A stretch of 64,000 nt of DNA, from positions 53,706,016 through 53,770,015 of the forward strand of contig NC_030685.2 of the NCBI RefSeq assembly GCF_000004195.4, given 5' to 3'. The notes beneath the pieces are model-generated. The model did no database searches. It was not told the origin of the DNA and saw only the letters and a program-made list of their open reading frames with translations. The translations under genes were made by a program, and so were the position numbers. Positions 35,119 through 46,539 of this stretch are shown one piece after another; within the stretch, counting starts at the first letter, position 1; every line of letters begins with the position of its first letter. Origin of the DNA: Xenopus tropicalis. Taxonomy: Eukaryota; Chordata; Amphibia; Anura; Pipidae.

Positions 35119-37506
35119 TTGATAGATGTGTGGAGAGCTAAATACCCACAAAATAGGGAATTTACTTTCCACTCCACTAGAGATGACATGTACTCCAGGA
35201 TTGATTACATATTAACAGATAGACAGACAACAGCCACCACTACAAAAGCATGGATAGGGGACCATGCCCCGGTAGGAATAGAAATCGATCCATCTAATAT
35301 AAAGAGACACTTAGCCCCATGGCGATTAAATGATTCATTAATAGCAAACACAGAAGTGCAGACACAGATCAAAACATCAATGCAGGAATACTTCAAACAC
35401 AACACAACCCAGAATATGGACCCACAAACAATATGGCTGGCCCATAAAGCAACATTAAGAGGGGAACTAATAACGATAGCTAAGGGAATCCGCATACAGA
35501 ATGAGAAAAGACAAAGAAGCCTAGAACGGAGAATTAAACAAGCTGAACAAACATATCACAAAAACCCTACACGACAACTTAAAAGACAACTACAGCAGGA
35601 TAGAGACGAACTAACACAGATACTATTAAAAAAAACAGAATATAGACTTAAGAGATTGAACCAATTTTATTATACCCAAAGCAACAAGGCAAACTGCCTT
35701 CTAGTATCCAAATTACGAAATCAACAAGCTAAACATAGAATATCGCACCTAACCAAAAACAAAACAAAAATCACTGACCCAATCCAAATAGCCAACGAAT
35801 TCGCAGCATATTATAAATCTCTTTATAGCTTAGAAAACCAACAGACTGAACCCCACCCTACCAAATCTCAAATTACAGAATACCTCAACTCCTTACACCT
35901 CCCTACACCTACACCCCCTCAGGTGGAATACCTTAACGCTTCAATTACCCTGGAGGAGGTACAGCAAGCAATTACACTATTAAAGGTAGGTAAAGCCCCA
36001 GTCCCGGATGGGTTTACAAATACCTACTACAAGACCTATAAAAATATTCTAGCACCACATCTTCTTAGAACTTACCAAACTATTATGAACACGGGGACAA
36101 TAAACCCGGAGTTTCTCCAAGCACACATAGCCACAATCCCCAAACCAGACAAACCACAAGACCTCTGCCCAAACTATAGACCTATAGCGTTGCTGAACAC
36201 AGACCTTAAGCTTTATTCGAAAATACTAGCCCAAAGATTGAACAGAATCCTTCCAACACTTATAAACAATGATCAAGTAGGGTTCATTACAAACAGACAA
36301 GCACCTGACAATACGAGGAAGTTGCATAATTTACTGTACATAATCAAACAACAAAACCACCCAGCCTTAATTTTATCTTTAGATGCTGAAAAGGCTTTTG
36401 ACAGGATACACTGGGACTACATGGCGACTGCACTAAATAAATTCCAACTAGGCGGTACCTTCATCAAGGCAGCCTTGGCCCTATATACAGCCCCAACAGC
36501 AAGAGTTAATACTTCAGGTACCCTGTCAGAAGCCTTCAAAATCCTAAACGGAACTAGACAGGGATGCCCCCTATCGCCTCTTATATTTGCGTTAATGGTC
36601 GAACCCTTAGCCTGCAAGATTAGGCAGAACCAACAAATCACAGGCATCCCAACACAAAAGGGCCAACAAAAGATCGCACTATTTGCAGATGATATCATAC
36701 TAACGCTCACTAACCCACAAATAGCAGTCCCTACTCTCATGCAAGAACTATCAGAGTTCTATCACGTATCATGGCACAAAATTAACCAGGGAAAAACGCA
36801 GGCCCTACCGATCAACCTGCAAATCCAATCCCTTCAAACCTTACAGCAAACTTACAAATTTGAATGGAAAGAAAAAGCCATCACATATTTGGGAATTAAG
36901 ATACCCAAAAATCCTGAATTATTGTTCAACTTGAACAATATACCACTACAAAAGAAAATACAAACTGATTATGTTAAATGGAAGCCGCAAAACATATCAT
37001 GGCTGGGTAGAATAATTACTGTTAAAATGAATGTATTGCCTTGTATATTGTATCTGTTTAGAACAATACAAATTCAACTTCCCCCGAGATACCTTAAGCT
37101 GTTACAAACCCAAATGAACGCATTTATCTGGCAGGGGAAAAAACCAAGAATAGCAGCTAGAGTCCTGCAACAACCTAAACTAAGCGGGGGTATGGGTGTA
37201 CCAAACTTGCTTTATTACAATAAAGCCTCACTGTTGGAAACTGCCGTCAGGATGCATTGTCCGCCCGAACTATACAAATGGACCCTAATAGAAACTGGCT
37301 TTATTGACAAACTACTGCTGCCAAACTTGCTGTGGCTACCACCAAAACTTAGACCCAAGAACCTAACAATACTGCCAACAACCAGACTAATTCTACAGAA
37401 CTGGGACAAAACTAATAAAGAAGGAAAACTGGGAAAATTCCTCTCACCGATAACTCCCATTACTAATCTACAACTACTTATACAAGACCTCCCCATACAA
37501 GGATGA
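35119..37506 (+). pseudogene. L1 ORF2, endonuclease end plus reverse transcriptase, long open frame
   Basis: 795 open codons. They begin within the endonuclease (SRIDYILTDR, then GDHAPV replacing the usual SDH motif region) and run through a linker into RT motifs: NYRPIALLNTDLKLYSKILA, LSLDAEKAFDRI, GTRQGCPLSPLIFAL, FADD at residues 522-525 (36,682-36,693), and YLGIKI. The catalytic Asp pair is intact, unlike the other two LINEs here. The frame stops at 37,504 before the C-terminal segment. Long openness with an intact FADD suggests a relatively young copy, but the broken endonuclease and ORF1 make it non-autonomous. Confidence 0.85.
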
Positions 37507-37536
37507 ATAAACAACGGTATAAACACACTGGCAGAT

Positions 37537-38357
37537 TTGTACACTATTAAAACCTACTTAACATTTCAACAACTGCAAGAAAAGTATCAACTTCTCAGCA
37601 AAGAACACTTTTCCTATATCAGGATTACAAACTACGTAAACAAACACACAAGAGACTACAAAAATAAAAGACAACTCACCAGAATTGAACAGAATTGGGC
37701 AGAATCGCCCAAAATGGACCCAGAGGAATACTATCCACATGCTACCGAGCTCTTTTGGAACTGCCTGCGGAACACAAACACGCATTTATGGAAAGATGGG
37801 AAACAGACTTACAAATTACCCTAACCCCAGAACATTGGACCACTATTTTAGAATCGACTTCTGGAGCGACAAGATGCACAAACCACTTGGAAGCTCACAA
37901 AAAACTATTCTACAGATGGCATCTAACCCCAGCCCCTGGTCATCCAGGCACCTTACTACACATGTGGTGGCACTGCCCACCTATAGCAGAATTATGGAGA
38001 CTGGTGTTCAAACTAATAACATCAGACCTGCAAAAACCACTACCAAAAAAAAAAGAAGTGGCACTACACCTACATCTAACAGAATGGATCTCACACTCAT
38101 GGAGAAAATTACTATTCCATATATTTAACTCAACCATAATGCACATAGCAAAACATTGGAAAACTGGGGGCCCTCTCAACATAAACCAAATTATTCAAGG
38201 ACTTAACATGAGAGCAGCAATGGAAAAAATGGCAGCTAGAAAAGAAAACAAATCAGACCAATTTGAAATGACCTGGGGTCCATGGACTACATACCAAGAC
38301 AAAAATAATAACCAAGAAGCACCTGACGGTAGTTCCAGTTCCATATCAGTAGGCTAG
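37537..38357 (+). pseudogene. L1 ORF2 C-terminal segment, frameshifted
   Basis: Two overlapping frames continue ORF2 after the stop at 37,504: one to about 37,720 (YTIKTYLTFQQLQEKY), then another to 38,357 (FYRWHLTPAPGHPGTLLHMW, HCPPIAELWRL). The switch near 37,700-37,730 implies a small indel. The upstream Cys pair of the usual zinc-knuckle-like motif is not obvious. Confidence 0.75.
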
Positions 38358-38737
38358 TAGATAGATGAGGCCTTCCCCAACTTGGTTCTTCCCCTTGTGT
38401 ATTTCCCCCTTTTAATAGAACAAAGATACTAAACCTCCAATAACAACTAACAAAAGTGACAAACCTGGTGTCAATATAGAAACTATAAGAATCTTGCAGC
38501 ATTATAGTTTATAGAGTTAAATGTTTACTTTTTCTTTGTCCCCCTTTCTCCTACCTCACCACCCTCCCACTTCCCTTACCTTTCTTACCTAAATTCCGGA
38601 TGACAGAATCCACGACATCCCTTTCCTTTTCTTTTCCTCCTAGAAAAAAGAGTACAAATAACTGTTGAAAGAAAAATGTTAACAATGCATAAATACAACA
38701 CAACTGTAAACAGCAATGTTTTATTGATATACCTGTG

Positions 38738-39186
38738 TATCCCCAGCTGTGCCATTGTAATGACTGTGGAAATGGCTAATCAAGAAAAAATGGCCAATGA
38801 GACAATCTGCAGTTGGTCTTCATCTGAAACACCCAGACTGACCTCTGTAACATGGGCAACCATAGCAGTCACTATCCTCAGCCAGACACTACAGTCCCTG
38901 GGCAGGGCATGGCCCTACCATGTTGGCTGCCCAAGGGCAGCCATTTTCTAGTATGTCTGAATGTAGACACCTTCAATTGCCCACCCTTTACGCCTTGGGG
39001 TGACTCAACAAAACATTGCCATTTTCAGTGCACAGTGCGTGTCATCAATATTATCCCTGCCTCTTCCTTGTTTTCCTTAATCAAAGCAGAAACAAACATA
39101 TTTCCCCCTTTGTAATAGACTCTTCCACCATAACTGGTATGCAAATGAGCTGCAGATGCTGGGTATAGCCTTGCCCAGTAGGGGCA
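38738..39186 (+). repeat. Array unit 12, right part
   Basis: Array resumes with TATCCCCAGCTGTGCC, the second copy of the L1 target duplication, then module C with only a two-copy GGGCA remnant. It ends at GCCCAGTAGGGG where the next fragment is joined. Confidence 0.85.
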
Positions 39187-39362
39187 GTTATCCCCAGCTG
39201 TGCCATTGTAATGACTGTGGAAATGGCCAATCAAGAAAAAATGGCCAATGAGACAATCTGCAGTTGGTCTTCAGCTGAATTACCCAGACTGTCCTCTGTA
39301 ATATGGGCAACCATGGCAGTCACTATCCTCAGCCAGACACTACAGTCCCAGGGCAGGGCAGG
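39187..39362 (+). repeat. Array terminal fragment
   Basis: About 175 bp from CAGTTATCCCCAGCTG to GGGCAGGGCAGG, equivalent to the end of B joined to the start of C. The array ends inside the GGGCA tract. Confidence 0.8.
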
Positions 39363-41100
39363 TGATAGTCCTATCTTCTAGCTAAAATTCTAATACTTAT
39401 AAATTAGTCCACTATTTTCTACCATCAGTCAGTCTTTGTATTGGGTGTCAGTGAAGTTTGCCCCTGCCCTTACGGAAGAAGATTTTCCCGGGCCCGGCAC
39501 AACATTACCCTCTCGCCCCCATGATGGCAGCCCAGGGAAGTGGCCACAATGAGGGAACTGGGCCGTGTGAGTGGCAGGAGCAGCAGGGGGCGACGAATGG
39601 GGAATGGCACATGGCTGAAAAGCCTGATATGAGAGGCAATACATGGGGGAGCTAAAATCGTCAAATAGGTGGTGAAGGTGGCACACAGGGAGAGGGGAAA
39701 CCTACCGAGACTGGTGCACTGGACATGATATAATGGTGTATCTGAGAGAGAGGCTGGGTTGCTGTTGGCACTTGGGGTTGAAGAGAATGACACATGGGGA
39801 AAGAGGTAGAGGGTCTGGGACTTGTACTCCTAAAAGTGGGGGAGAGAATGGCATGTAGAAAGAGAGAGGGAATAGCACTTAGACTGGCACACAGGAGTGA
39901 GGAAGGAGAGAAAAAAAACCCTGACTGTGCTGTAAATGGTGCTTAGGGGATGAGGGATTGGCACATTAAAAGTGGAAGTATGGCTTTTCCCTGTCACGGT
40001 TAGTGGAATTGTGCTATCTGTGGCAGCTGAAAGCAACTGTTATCGGAAAAATCCCTTTCTTATCACTGGCAATAAGAAGTCAAATGATACACATTCCTGA
40101 TGCTTGGGATATTACTTGGGGAAATCATTTTGTTCAAAGCCATTTCTTTGCCCTTCAGTATGCTGGAAGTGAGAGCAGCATGTTAAAAATACATCACCAC
40201 TTTACCACTCCGATTATTTCGGTTTCTTTTGGGAATAACTCCCCTTTTCGGGACATCATGACCTGGGATTACTCGTTCCTTACGTGAGCAAATTCGTACG
40301 TGCCATTTTCATTCAGGGTCCATGGATGCCACCTGCTTTGGTACATCTATGCATATTGGGCATCATGTCACCACATCATCACGTGTGAGTTAAATGCGGC
40401 AAATTGAAACATATGTAGCCAATTTTTACAAATGGCATAAATACCACTAAGTTTAGGAAAGCTTTGTAGTTTGGTGCTGTTTTAGATTCATCAAAATGTG
40501 TCCTTCCCAAAAATATGTGGTTTCTGGGGGTCTTTGTACAGTTCTTACTACCAGGCCTGGACTGGGTTTCAAAATAGGGTCTGGCCTTTCGCCTACAGAG
40601 AGGCCCAAAAAGCACCCCACTAATTATTAACTGTCTACGACGGGGGGCACCAATTTTTTTTTCTTTTTAACCATGAGTCACATTTAAAATGTTATGAGGC
40701 AGCATAGCCACCTTAGACTATGGCACCCCTATTTCCACTTTTCTTGGAACAAGACTTCAACTATACTTTCATAAAATTGCTGAATGAACCAAGCTATTGT
40801 TATTTTTTTGTTCCTTATTCATGTTAAATCATAAATAAACACTATAAATAAACACTCTATCCTACTGATAGGCAGAGGGTGATTGTTTTCTTTGGGGAGG
40901 CTAAAAGAGGATACACACTCATTTTCAGTCAAACACATTGCACAATGAGAAACAATGGGTACATTACATATATACATCTTGTATGATATTTTTGTGCTTC
41001 TCTTATTTGTTCTTCACATCCCATAAACTCTTAGTTTTCTTTATTACATTTTATTCTTTTTCCCAATGCCCCCACATCTGCCTATGTATCATCTTCCTTT
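39363..41100. other. No gene recognised; dispersed-repeat-like pieces
   Basis: Blocks at about 39,465-39,600 (GGGCCCGG with flanking purine-rich words) and 40,430-40,620 (AAAAATATGTGGTTTCTGGGG; CCAGGCCTGGACTGG) look like dispersed frog repeats but I cannot assign them. Open frames here lie on both strands in the same stretch and have no recognisable domains. Confidence 0.35.
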
Positions 41101-41124
41101 CCACAATCCACTCCTCTCAATTCC

Positions 41125-41815
41125 TGTTCTCTATATTTATTTGCTCTCCTTACATGTATGCCCACATTTCTTCTCCCATTCTCCATTTCTTCCTCTTTGG
41201 TTTAACACTGTTCTCTGCCCTTTTTCAGTTTACATCTCTGCTCCATCCCACCATGTTTCATCTCCCCTGTTATGTTCTATTTTCACCCTAAACGAAAAAA
41301 TATTTCCTGCTCCCATACTGATTTGCTAGTGCAAAGCTTGTTTCAAGATGGTGGTGATGGGGGGCGGGGGACTGATGGTAGTAATTAAGTAGCTGCAGTC
41401 ACAGGTGTCAAAACCATCTTGGGGGTGTACAGGCCACATGTCTGTCTACTTTAAATATTGCTAACCACAGATCAACTATATTCCTTTGTATCTGCCACAG
41501 CTTCCATGATTCTGCTTTTGCCTAGGATCTAAAAAAGTGAGTGGCATTTGGATTGGCTGGAGGGACCTTCAAACTTTATCCTCCCGCCTCCCTCTGATTT
41601 CCCACAGCTGTATCTGGACTTTAAGGGCAGGCTGGATTGGCTGGAGAGAGGTTTGGAGTTCACCCTTCAGCCAATTTACTTGCCAGCAACTGTGATTGGC
41701 TGGAGGGATGTTCAAAGTTCACCTTCCAGCCAGTCTAATTACTCACAGCAGTACCAGGCCTTTAAGGGCAAAAGAAGCAGCACGGAAGCTTTTGCAGACG
41801 TAAGAGGAGATAGTG
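41125..41815 (+). repeat. Dispersed repeat, copy 1 (inverted relative to 46,540-47,195)
   Basis: This stretch aligns, as reverse complement, with 46,540-47,195. Shared words include TTGCTCTCCTTA, CTTCCTCTTTGGTT, CACCATGTTTCATCT, TTTCAAGATGGTGG, AGCTGCAGTCACAGGTG, TTGGGGGTGTACAG, CCACAGMTTCCATGATTCTG and several GATTGGCTGGAGGG units. No terminal repeat or coding frame was found. It contains short tandem GATTGGCTGGAG segments near 41,550, 41,630 and 41,690. Confidence 0.75.
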
Positions 41816-42356
41816 GACCTGTGCTCACAGATGTTTGCATTAAACAGACACAAATTAACTGCCCCACTAAACATATTTTTGACACAATTGGCTGGCTGTA
41901 GCATCCCCCGCCCTACAGCTGGATACACAATGGAGCAGAAATAGTTTTTTTTCTTGTGTCAGGCAGGTTTAGGGAGCCTTAGCCTTAGAAGAAGTATCTA
42001 ATCCTATACAATTAAGAAGTAGTACCAAGCAAGGTTGCCCTTTATCACCTGTTGTGTTATCTAGCAATCGAGCCATAAAGGTTCTGTCTGATGCTTTATA
42101 GTGTCAGACTAATCATCATCACCCCACTGCCCAGTTAAATCTGGATTCATTTTAGCCCAGTTGTTACAATCATCTGTAGTGTACAGAGGTCTTACTACAA
42201 ATAAGGTAGAAAAAAAATGTATGTTCACATATTACATGTTGCTGGTAGCTGCAAATAAAGATATATATTTGGAAAACATCTTTGAAATCTTGAGATATTT
42301 TCCTAGGGCTATAAAGTGAATATCCATCAAATTCTTCCAAGAAGTATTAGCTAAGT

Positions 42357-42873
42357 CAGTGTTTTTCAACCTTTTTTGGGCAAAGGCACACTTGTTTCAT
42401 GAAAAAAATCACGAGGCACACCACCATTAGAAAATGTTAAAAAATTTAACTCTGTGCCCAGCAGCAGTGCCCCCCTAGTACATTGGTGCCCAGCAGCAGT
42501 GCCCCCTAGTACATTGGTGCCAAGAGCAGTGCCCCCCTAGTACATTGGTGCCCAGCAGCAGTGCCCCCCTAGTACATTGGTGCCAAGAGCAGTGCCCCCC
42601 TAGTACATTGGTGCCAAGAGCAGTGCCCCCCTAGTACATTGGTGCCCAGCAGCAGTTCCCCCTAGTACATTGGTGCCAAGAGCAGTGCCCCCCTAGTACA
42701 TTGGTGCCCAGCAGCAGTGCCCCCCTAGTACATTGGTGCCAAGAGCAGTGCCCCCCTAGTACATTGGTGCCAAGAGCAGTGCCCCCCTAGTACATTGGTG
42801 CCCTGCCTACGGCACACCAGGCAACATCTCGCGGCACACTAGTGTGCCGCGGAACAGTGGTTGAAAAACGCTG
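42357..42873. mobile_element. hAT MITE with 8-bp target duplication
   Basis: Terminal inverted repeats CAGTGTTTTTCAACC (42,357) and GGTTGAAAAACGCTG (ending 42,873) are flanked by a perfect 8-bp duplication AGCTAAGT (42,349-42,356 and 42,874-42,881). An 8-bp duplication and CAG...CTG ends identify hAT. No transposase. About 350 bp of the interior is a minisatellite. Confidence 0.93.
42450..42803 (+). repeat. 31-33-bp minisatellite inside the hAT MITE, 11 units
   Basis: Units TTGGTGCC-(CAGCAGC or AAGAGC)-AGTGCCCCCCTAGTACA alternate between two variants (call them A and B) in the order A A B A B B A B A B B. The alternation suggests duplication of a compound A-B-B or A-B block. Confidence 0.92.
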
Positions 42874-42927
42874 AGCTAAGTAGTATTTCAAAATTTTAGA
42901 TATCACAAGTATCTAAATGTTAGTGTA

Positions 42928-43725
42928 GGGACCCATAGGGTTAAGCTCCCCTATGGCTTTAAACCCTACTTCTTCCTGATTGTACTGTTACTGGGCAAAG
43001 TCCCATGTATCTAGTTTACAGTTATTTCACTATGCCTTATTGGTTAGCTGGTTGACCACACCCCTTGCAGCCTCATATAGTGTCTAGCAAGGAGGTGTTT
43101 CTTCCTCTTTGGCTGCCTCTGATTCTCAAGGAACAGCTCCACTGAGCCTGGGATCAGAAATAGGCCCCAGTAAAGGAAAGCCATGGCCCCAGAGTTTAAC
43201 ATCCACTCTGGTGAAGTAGGGGCAGGGCCCCATAAATGAGGACTAGATAGAATAGCAGAATACTGTAATAGCACTCTCTAGGAGAGTGAGGTAGTTAGAA
43301 CTAGTTATTAAGAGCAGTTCAGGCTCCAACCAGAAGTTCAGCTGGAAGTACCCTTCCATCCGGCAATGTTGCCTCAGCCTAGGGCCACAGTTTTAGATAC
43401 AGGATCCCTGAACCATAGATAGCTGTAGGACCCATACAAGCTAGAGGTTATCAACCTGAGGATTGGAGTAACTATCCAGACTGTTCTACCTAGAGGTGTC
43501 GTGCTGACAGGTGCTTCACCCTGCCCAGTCTTCCCAAAAGAGGTGGGATAAACTGGTGGCATCCTTTCTTACTATCCTAATGGTGTTTGTTATTTCTACT
43601 TCTGCATTTGTGAGTATCTACTTATCCCTGCATATTACATTTTGTATTGGACAATAAAGAGTTACAGTTTGATTACAAGAGCTCCTGGTGTCCATTTTAT
43701 CCTTTAATCTGAGCTGTTACACTTC
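42928..43725 (+). mobile_element. LTR-like repeat, possible solo or 5' LTR
   Basis: It starts TGTAGGGACCCATAGGG and ends AGCTGTTACA (TG...CA). ACAATAAAGAGTTACAG lies about 80 bp before the end, fitting a polyadenylation signal inside an LTR. The following bases (CTTCACAGTGGCAGTGGG) could be the start of an internal region, but I cannot match a primer-binding site and see no target duplication. A second, truncated and inverted copy occurs at 47,255-47,660. No gag or pol remnants found. Confidence 0.45.
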
Positions 43726-44007
43726 ACAGTGGCAGTGGGAGGTGTAGTTTAACAACACCATCCAGCAGTTCCTATGTACCCCATGCTCTACCAATTAACA
43801 GCCAAAGGGGTTACAGGGGTTACATTAGTTGATATTTCTCTAAATGTTGTTTCTTGATCATATCCCAGGTTTCCCATTATGTGAGAAATCATCTGATCTA
43901 CTAACTTGAAAGAATTTGTAGGGCAAATAGCAATATTCAGCAAATGATCCTTCCATCATTATGTAACATTTTAATGACAAAGAAGAGCTGCCACAATGAC
44001 AATAATG

Positions 44008-44389
44008 GGCTTATTTATCAGTTTTTGAGTTTGTGAATTCAAGTTTGTTTTTCTAAATCGAAAAAACTTGCATATTGAATATTCGCTTATTTAATAATAA
44101 GGCAAACTCATTTGAATAAAAAACTCAAATATCTCGAATTTTCCAATTTTACGAGCTTGAAAAACTCGAGTAATTTGAGTTTTAGAATATGGCTTGACTT
44201 TGCCTATGACAACTCTGATTGACTTCTAAAGAAACTTGCAAGCTTTTATATGGCAATTTTTTAAATTCGAGTTTTCAGGGCTTTTGCACATAATAAATAC
44301 CAGATATTCAAGTTTTCGAACCGGAACTCAAATTCAAGAATCATAACTGAAGACAAAAAAATCAAGCTTGACCACTGATAAATCACCCC
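44008..44389. mobile_element. MITE, Harbinger-like by its TAA-type flanks
   Basis: The left end GGGCTTATTTATCAGT and right end CTGATAAATCACCCC are inverted repeats, flanked by TAAT on both sides (44,004-44,007 and 44,390-44,393). A TWA-type duplication fits PIF/Harbinger. The interior is AT-rich with inverted AAAACTCGAG / CTCGAGTTTT-like words; no coding. Confidence 0.65.
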
Positions 44390-45112
44390 TAATAGTATAA
44401 AATGGTGTGTGACTTATAATGCTCTTGTAATTTAAATGGAACAAGAGAAAAGATTTCTCATTAATGCTATATAACTTACTATATAATTTGAAAACAGATG
44501 ATTAAACTATCATTACTGCACAGTAAAGCATTGACGATGCTTTATAAAGTAACAATTTATTATTTCCATATTCGACGTTCATCAGTGAGCAAGGATTCGG
44601 ATAGGTGATAGTGCTCAGTACTGCTGCCCCATACCCAAGAGTCTACAGCTTTTATCAGTTTGGGTCTGTCAATTTGAATCCATCTTTTTTAATTCAATGT
44701 TATTAATGGAAGCAAAACTGAGTTAATAATGCTAAAAAACAAACTTACTTACATTAACTTTAAACAGCTAACCTGACGGCTTATATCCTGATTGCTGTGA
44801 ATTGATTGGCCCTGGGCTCACATTAGGTCCGCTTGTTTTTTGACCTTGCAAAAAAGAATAGATCTTATAATGTATGGGCAGCTTTAGTTTTACTTGTAAC
44901 TTACATGCTTTCAAGGTAAAAACTCACAAATGGTTGAACTTTTTAATGGCCACCACTAAAGTCACCTAACTGTAGGTGAAAATGATGGTAAAACATGAAG
45001 CTGGACTAATACAGCAAATACACATTTTTAACATTATTTTATTTATTTTTTTATTTATTTAACTTACAGCACCATAAATTAGAATTTTTTTAATCAGTAA
45101 AAGGTTGGAGTT

Positions 45113-45369
45113 AGGGTTGCACCGAATCCAGGATTCGGTTTGGCCGAATCCATGCCTCTAGCTAAACCGAATCCTTTAAATCATGTGTCTTACTGTCACA
45201 TAAAGTTGAAATTATAACCCTTACGTATCCTAATTTGCATATGCATCTGCAAATTAGGATACGTAAGGGTTATAATTTCATTATATTAGGATTCGGATTT
45301 AGTCGGAAACTTTCACAAAAGATTCAGGGTTTAGCCAAATCCCAAAAGAGTTGATTTGTTGTATCCCTA
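45113..45369. mobile_element. MITE (GCACCGAATCC family) with a perfect 33-bp hairpin
   Basis: Ends AGGGTTGCACCGAATCC and, inverted, TTGTATCCCT. Inside, 45,207-45,239 is perfectly complementary to 45,248-45,280 with an 8-nt loop. A related copy lies at 50,575-50,880. Confidence 0.75.
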
Positions 45370-45839
45370 GTTAGAATAACAATGTTTTCAGCAATAAAAC
45401 CTAATAATAAGAAATGTAATTTCACACAATCTCCCTTGCAAAAAGTGACATTCACAGCATTGGAATTCTTTTTTTTACAAGGTTAATCCCTTTCCTGACA
45501 GGTCAGCTACACTATGGAAAAGACAGGTAACATACAGGGTAAACTAAACTCAGGTATTACTTAGTTGGCAGTATGTTACCTCCCCTGCTGATGGCATAGT
45601 ACTTAGGCTGTTGGAAGGAAAGGGGTTAATCTGCAATACTCCAGTTTTACTTTCCCTTTTGTACATAACCGTCAAATTCTATTAGATTGTGTACACCATT
45701 TGTAGCCTAATTCTTTACCAGGATTTGTTTTTTCTTTAATGGAAAATATTCTGGTGACAGTGATGCATGTTTAACCAGTATTTTGTTGTTTTTCACGCAC
45801 TAGAAGGGTGTTGCTGAGAAACATTGGAGCTACGGCTTT

Positions 45840-45971
45840 AAACAAAGCTGATTAATTCTTTAATGCGGAATTCTGGAGAGGATGTTGGTGGATTATCCAC
45901 GTTACTACTGCTGACACTTGTTCAGTTCTTAGTAAAGGGGACCTGGTGGTTCATATTGCTTTGAAAAAAAG
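45840..45971 (+). promoter_or_regulatory. mpp4: Candidate untranslated first exon or promoter of mpp4 (tentative)
   Basis: A stretch with little repeat character ends in AAAAAAAG/GTAAGTG, a strong donor, at 45,971, about 5.3 kb before the first coding exon. Just upstream are homeodomain words (GATTAATTC, and GGATTATCC containing the CRX/OTX-type GGATTA), suggestive for a photoreceptor gene. No TATA box or transcript evidence. This is inference only. Confidence 0.2.
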
Positions 45972-46539
45972 GTAAGTGTTTATTTTTTATAAATTTATAT
46001 TGATTGTCTGGTGCTGTCCAGCATTATAATGTAAGGAGGTATTATTGCCGAGCTGGCATTTAGGATACTGTAGGTAATGAAGAGCTTAGATTTAGGAAAG
46101 GTAAATAATGTTTTGCAACCTCTATCTGTTGTATTAATTGGAAGCCTATTAACTAATTTTCAAGGTCGAGCAAATAGGACACAAAAAAAACACATGCAAC
46201 TTTTTGTCTCGAATGCTAGCTTATTTAAGAAAAAAGCGACAAAATATTCTTGTGTGCATTTTTTGCAAGAAAGAACCAGCGATAATCACATTGTTCCGTT
46301 CATTTTCACTGAGGCTAAAAAACTTCAATGTTTTAATGAACTGGGAATATAAATTAAAAAAAAAATCTGTTATAGACAATTCCAATTGACTTCTATTGGA
46401 AAAAAAAATAGATATTTCTGCTGCCTTGTTCAAAGTCTGTATCTAGCTGGGGGACAGGGGGATGCTACAACCAGCCAATCGTGTCAAAAATATGTTAAGT
46501 GGGACAGGTATTGTCTGCTTACTTCAAACATCCGTGAGA

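Larger units (their letters stand above)
33941..38737 (+). mobile_element. L1-clade LINE, plus strand, near full length, 9-bp target duplication
   Basis: It begins GGGGGCGGAGCTAGCCTGC and ends near TATTGATATACCTGTG without a poly-A tail. The array word TATCCCCAG is present on both sides (33,932-33,940 and 38,738-38,746), a clear 9-bp target-site duplication, so the ends of this 4,797-bp insertion are well defined. Contents are a 5' leader, an ORF1 start at 34,062 that stops after 42 codons, an ORF2 endonuclease with stops, a long open RT region, and a frameshifted C-terminus. The retained 5' end suggests a full-length arrival that later lost most of ORF1 and accumulated mutations. Confidence 0.9.
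10186..39362 (+). repeat. Higher-order tandem array (about 12 units), interrupted by two L1s
   Basis: The landmark GAGAGGGAACTGTTATTTAA recurs at 10,186 (variant), 15,026, 16,577, 18,582, 20,392, 22,209, 23,996, 25,815, 27,632, 29,101, 30,152 and 32,117. Each unit has module A (poly-G tract, then about 420 bp ending in one to three 27-bp words), one to three B modules of ~500-520 bp (with the GTTGCTAGGGT palindrome), and module C (~470-500 bp, with the GGGCA tract and ATGCAAAT octamer). Unit lengths are 1,551, 2,005, 1,810, 1,817, 1,787, 1,819, 1,817, 1,469, 1,051 and 1,965 bp for the complete ones. The many short open frames inside are by-products of the repetition. I do not recognise the family and see no coding function. 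Confidence 0.95.

Noticed and set aside
10186..39362. CRISPR-like or rDNA-like array
   Set aside because: Units are 1-2 kb and mutually similar throughout, with no spacer/repeat alternation. No rRNA, 5S or tRNA signature was seen.
45490..45527. Micro-exon-like block between CCTGACAG and GTAACA
   Set aside because: Very short, far from the coding exons, weak polypyrimidine tract, and no frame or homology to support it.
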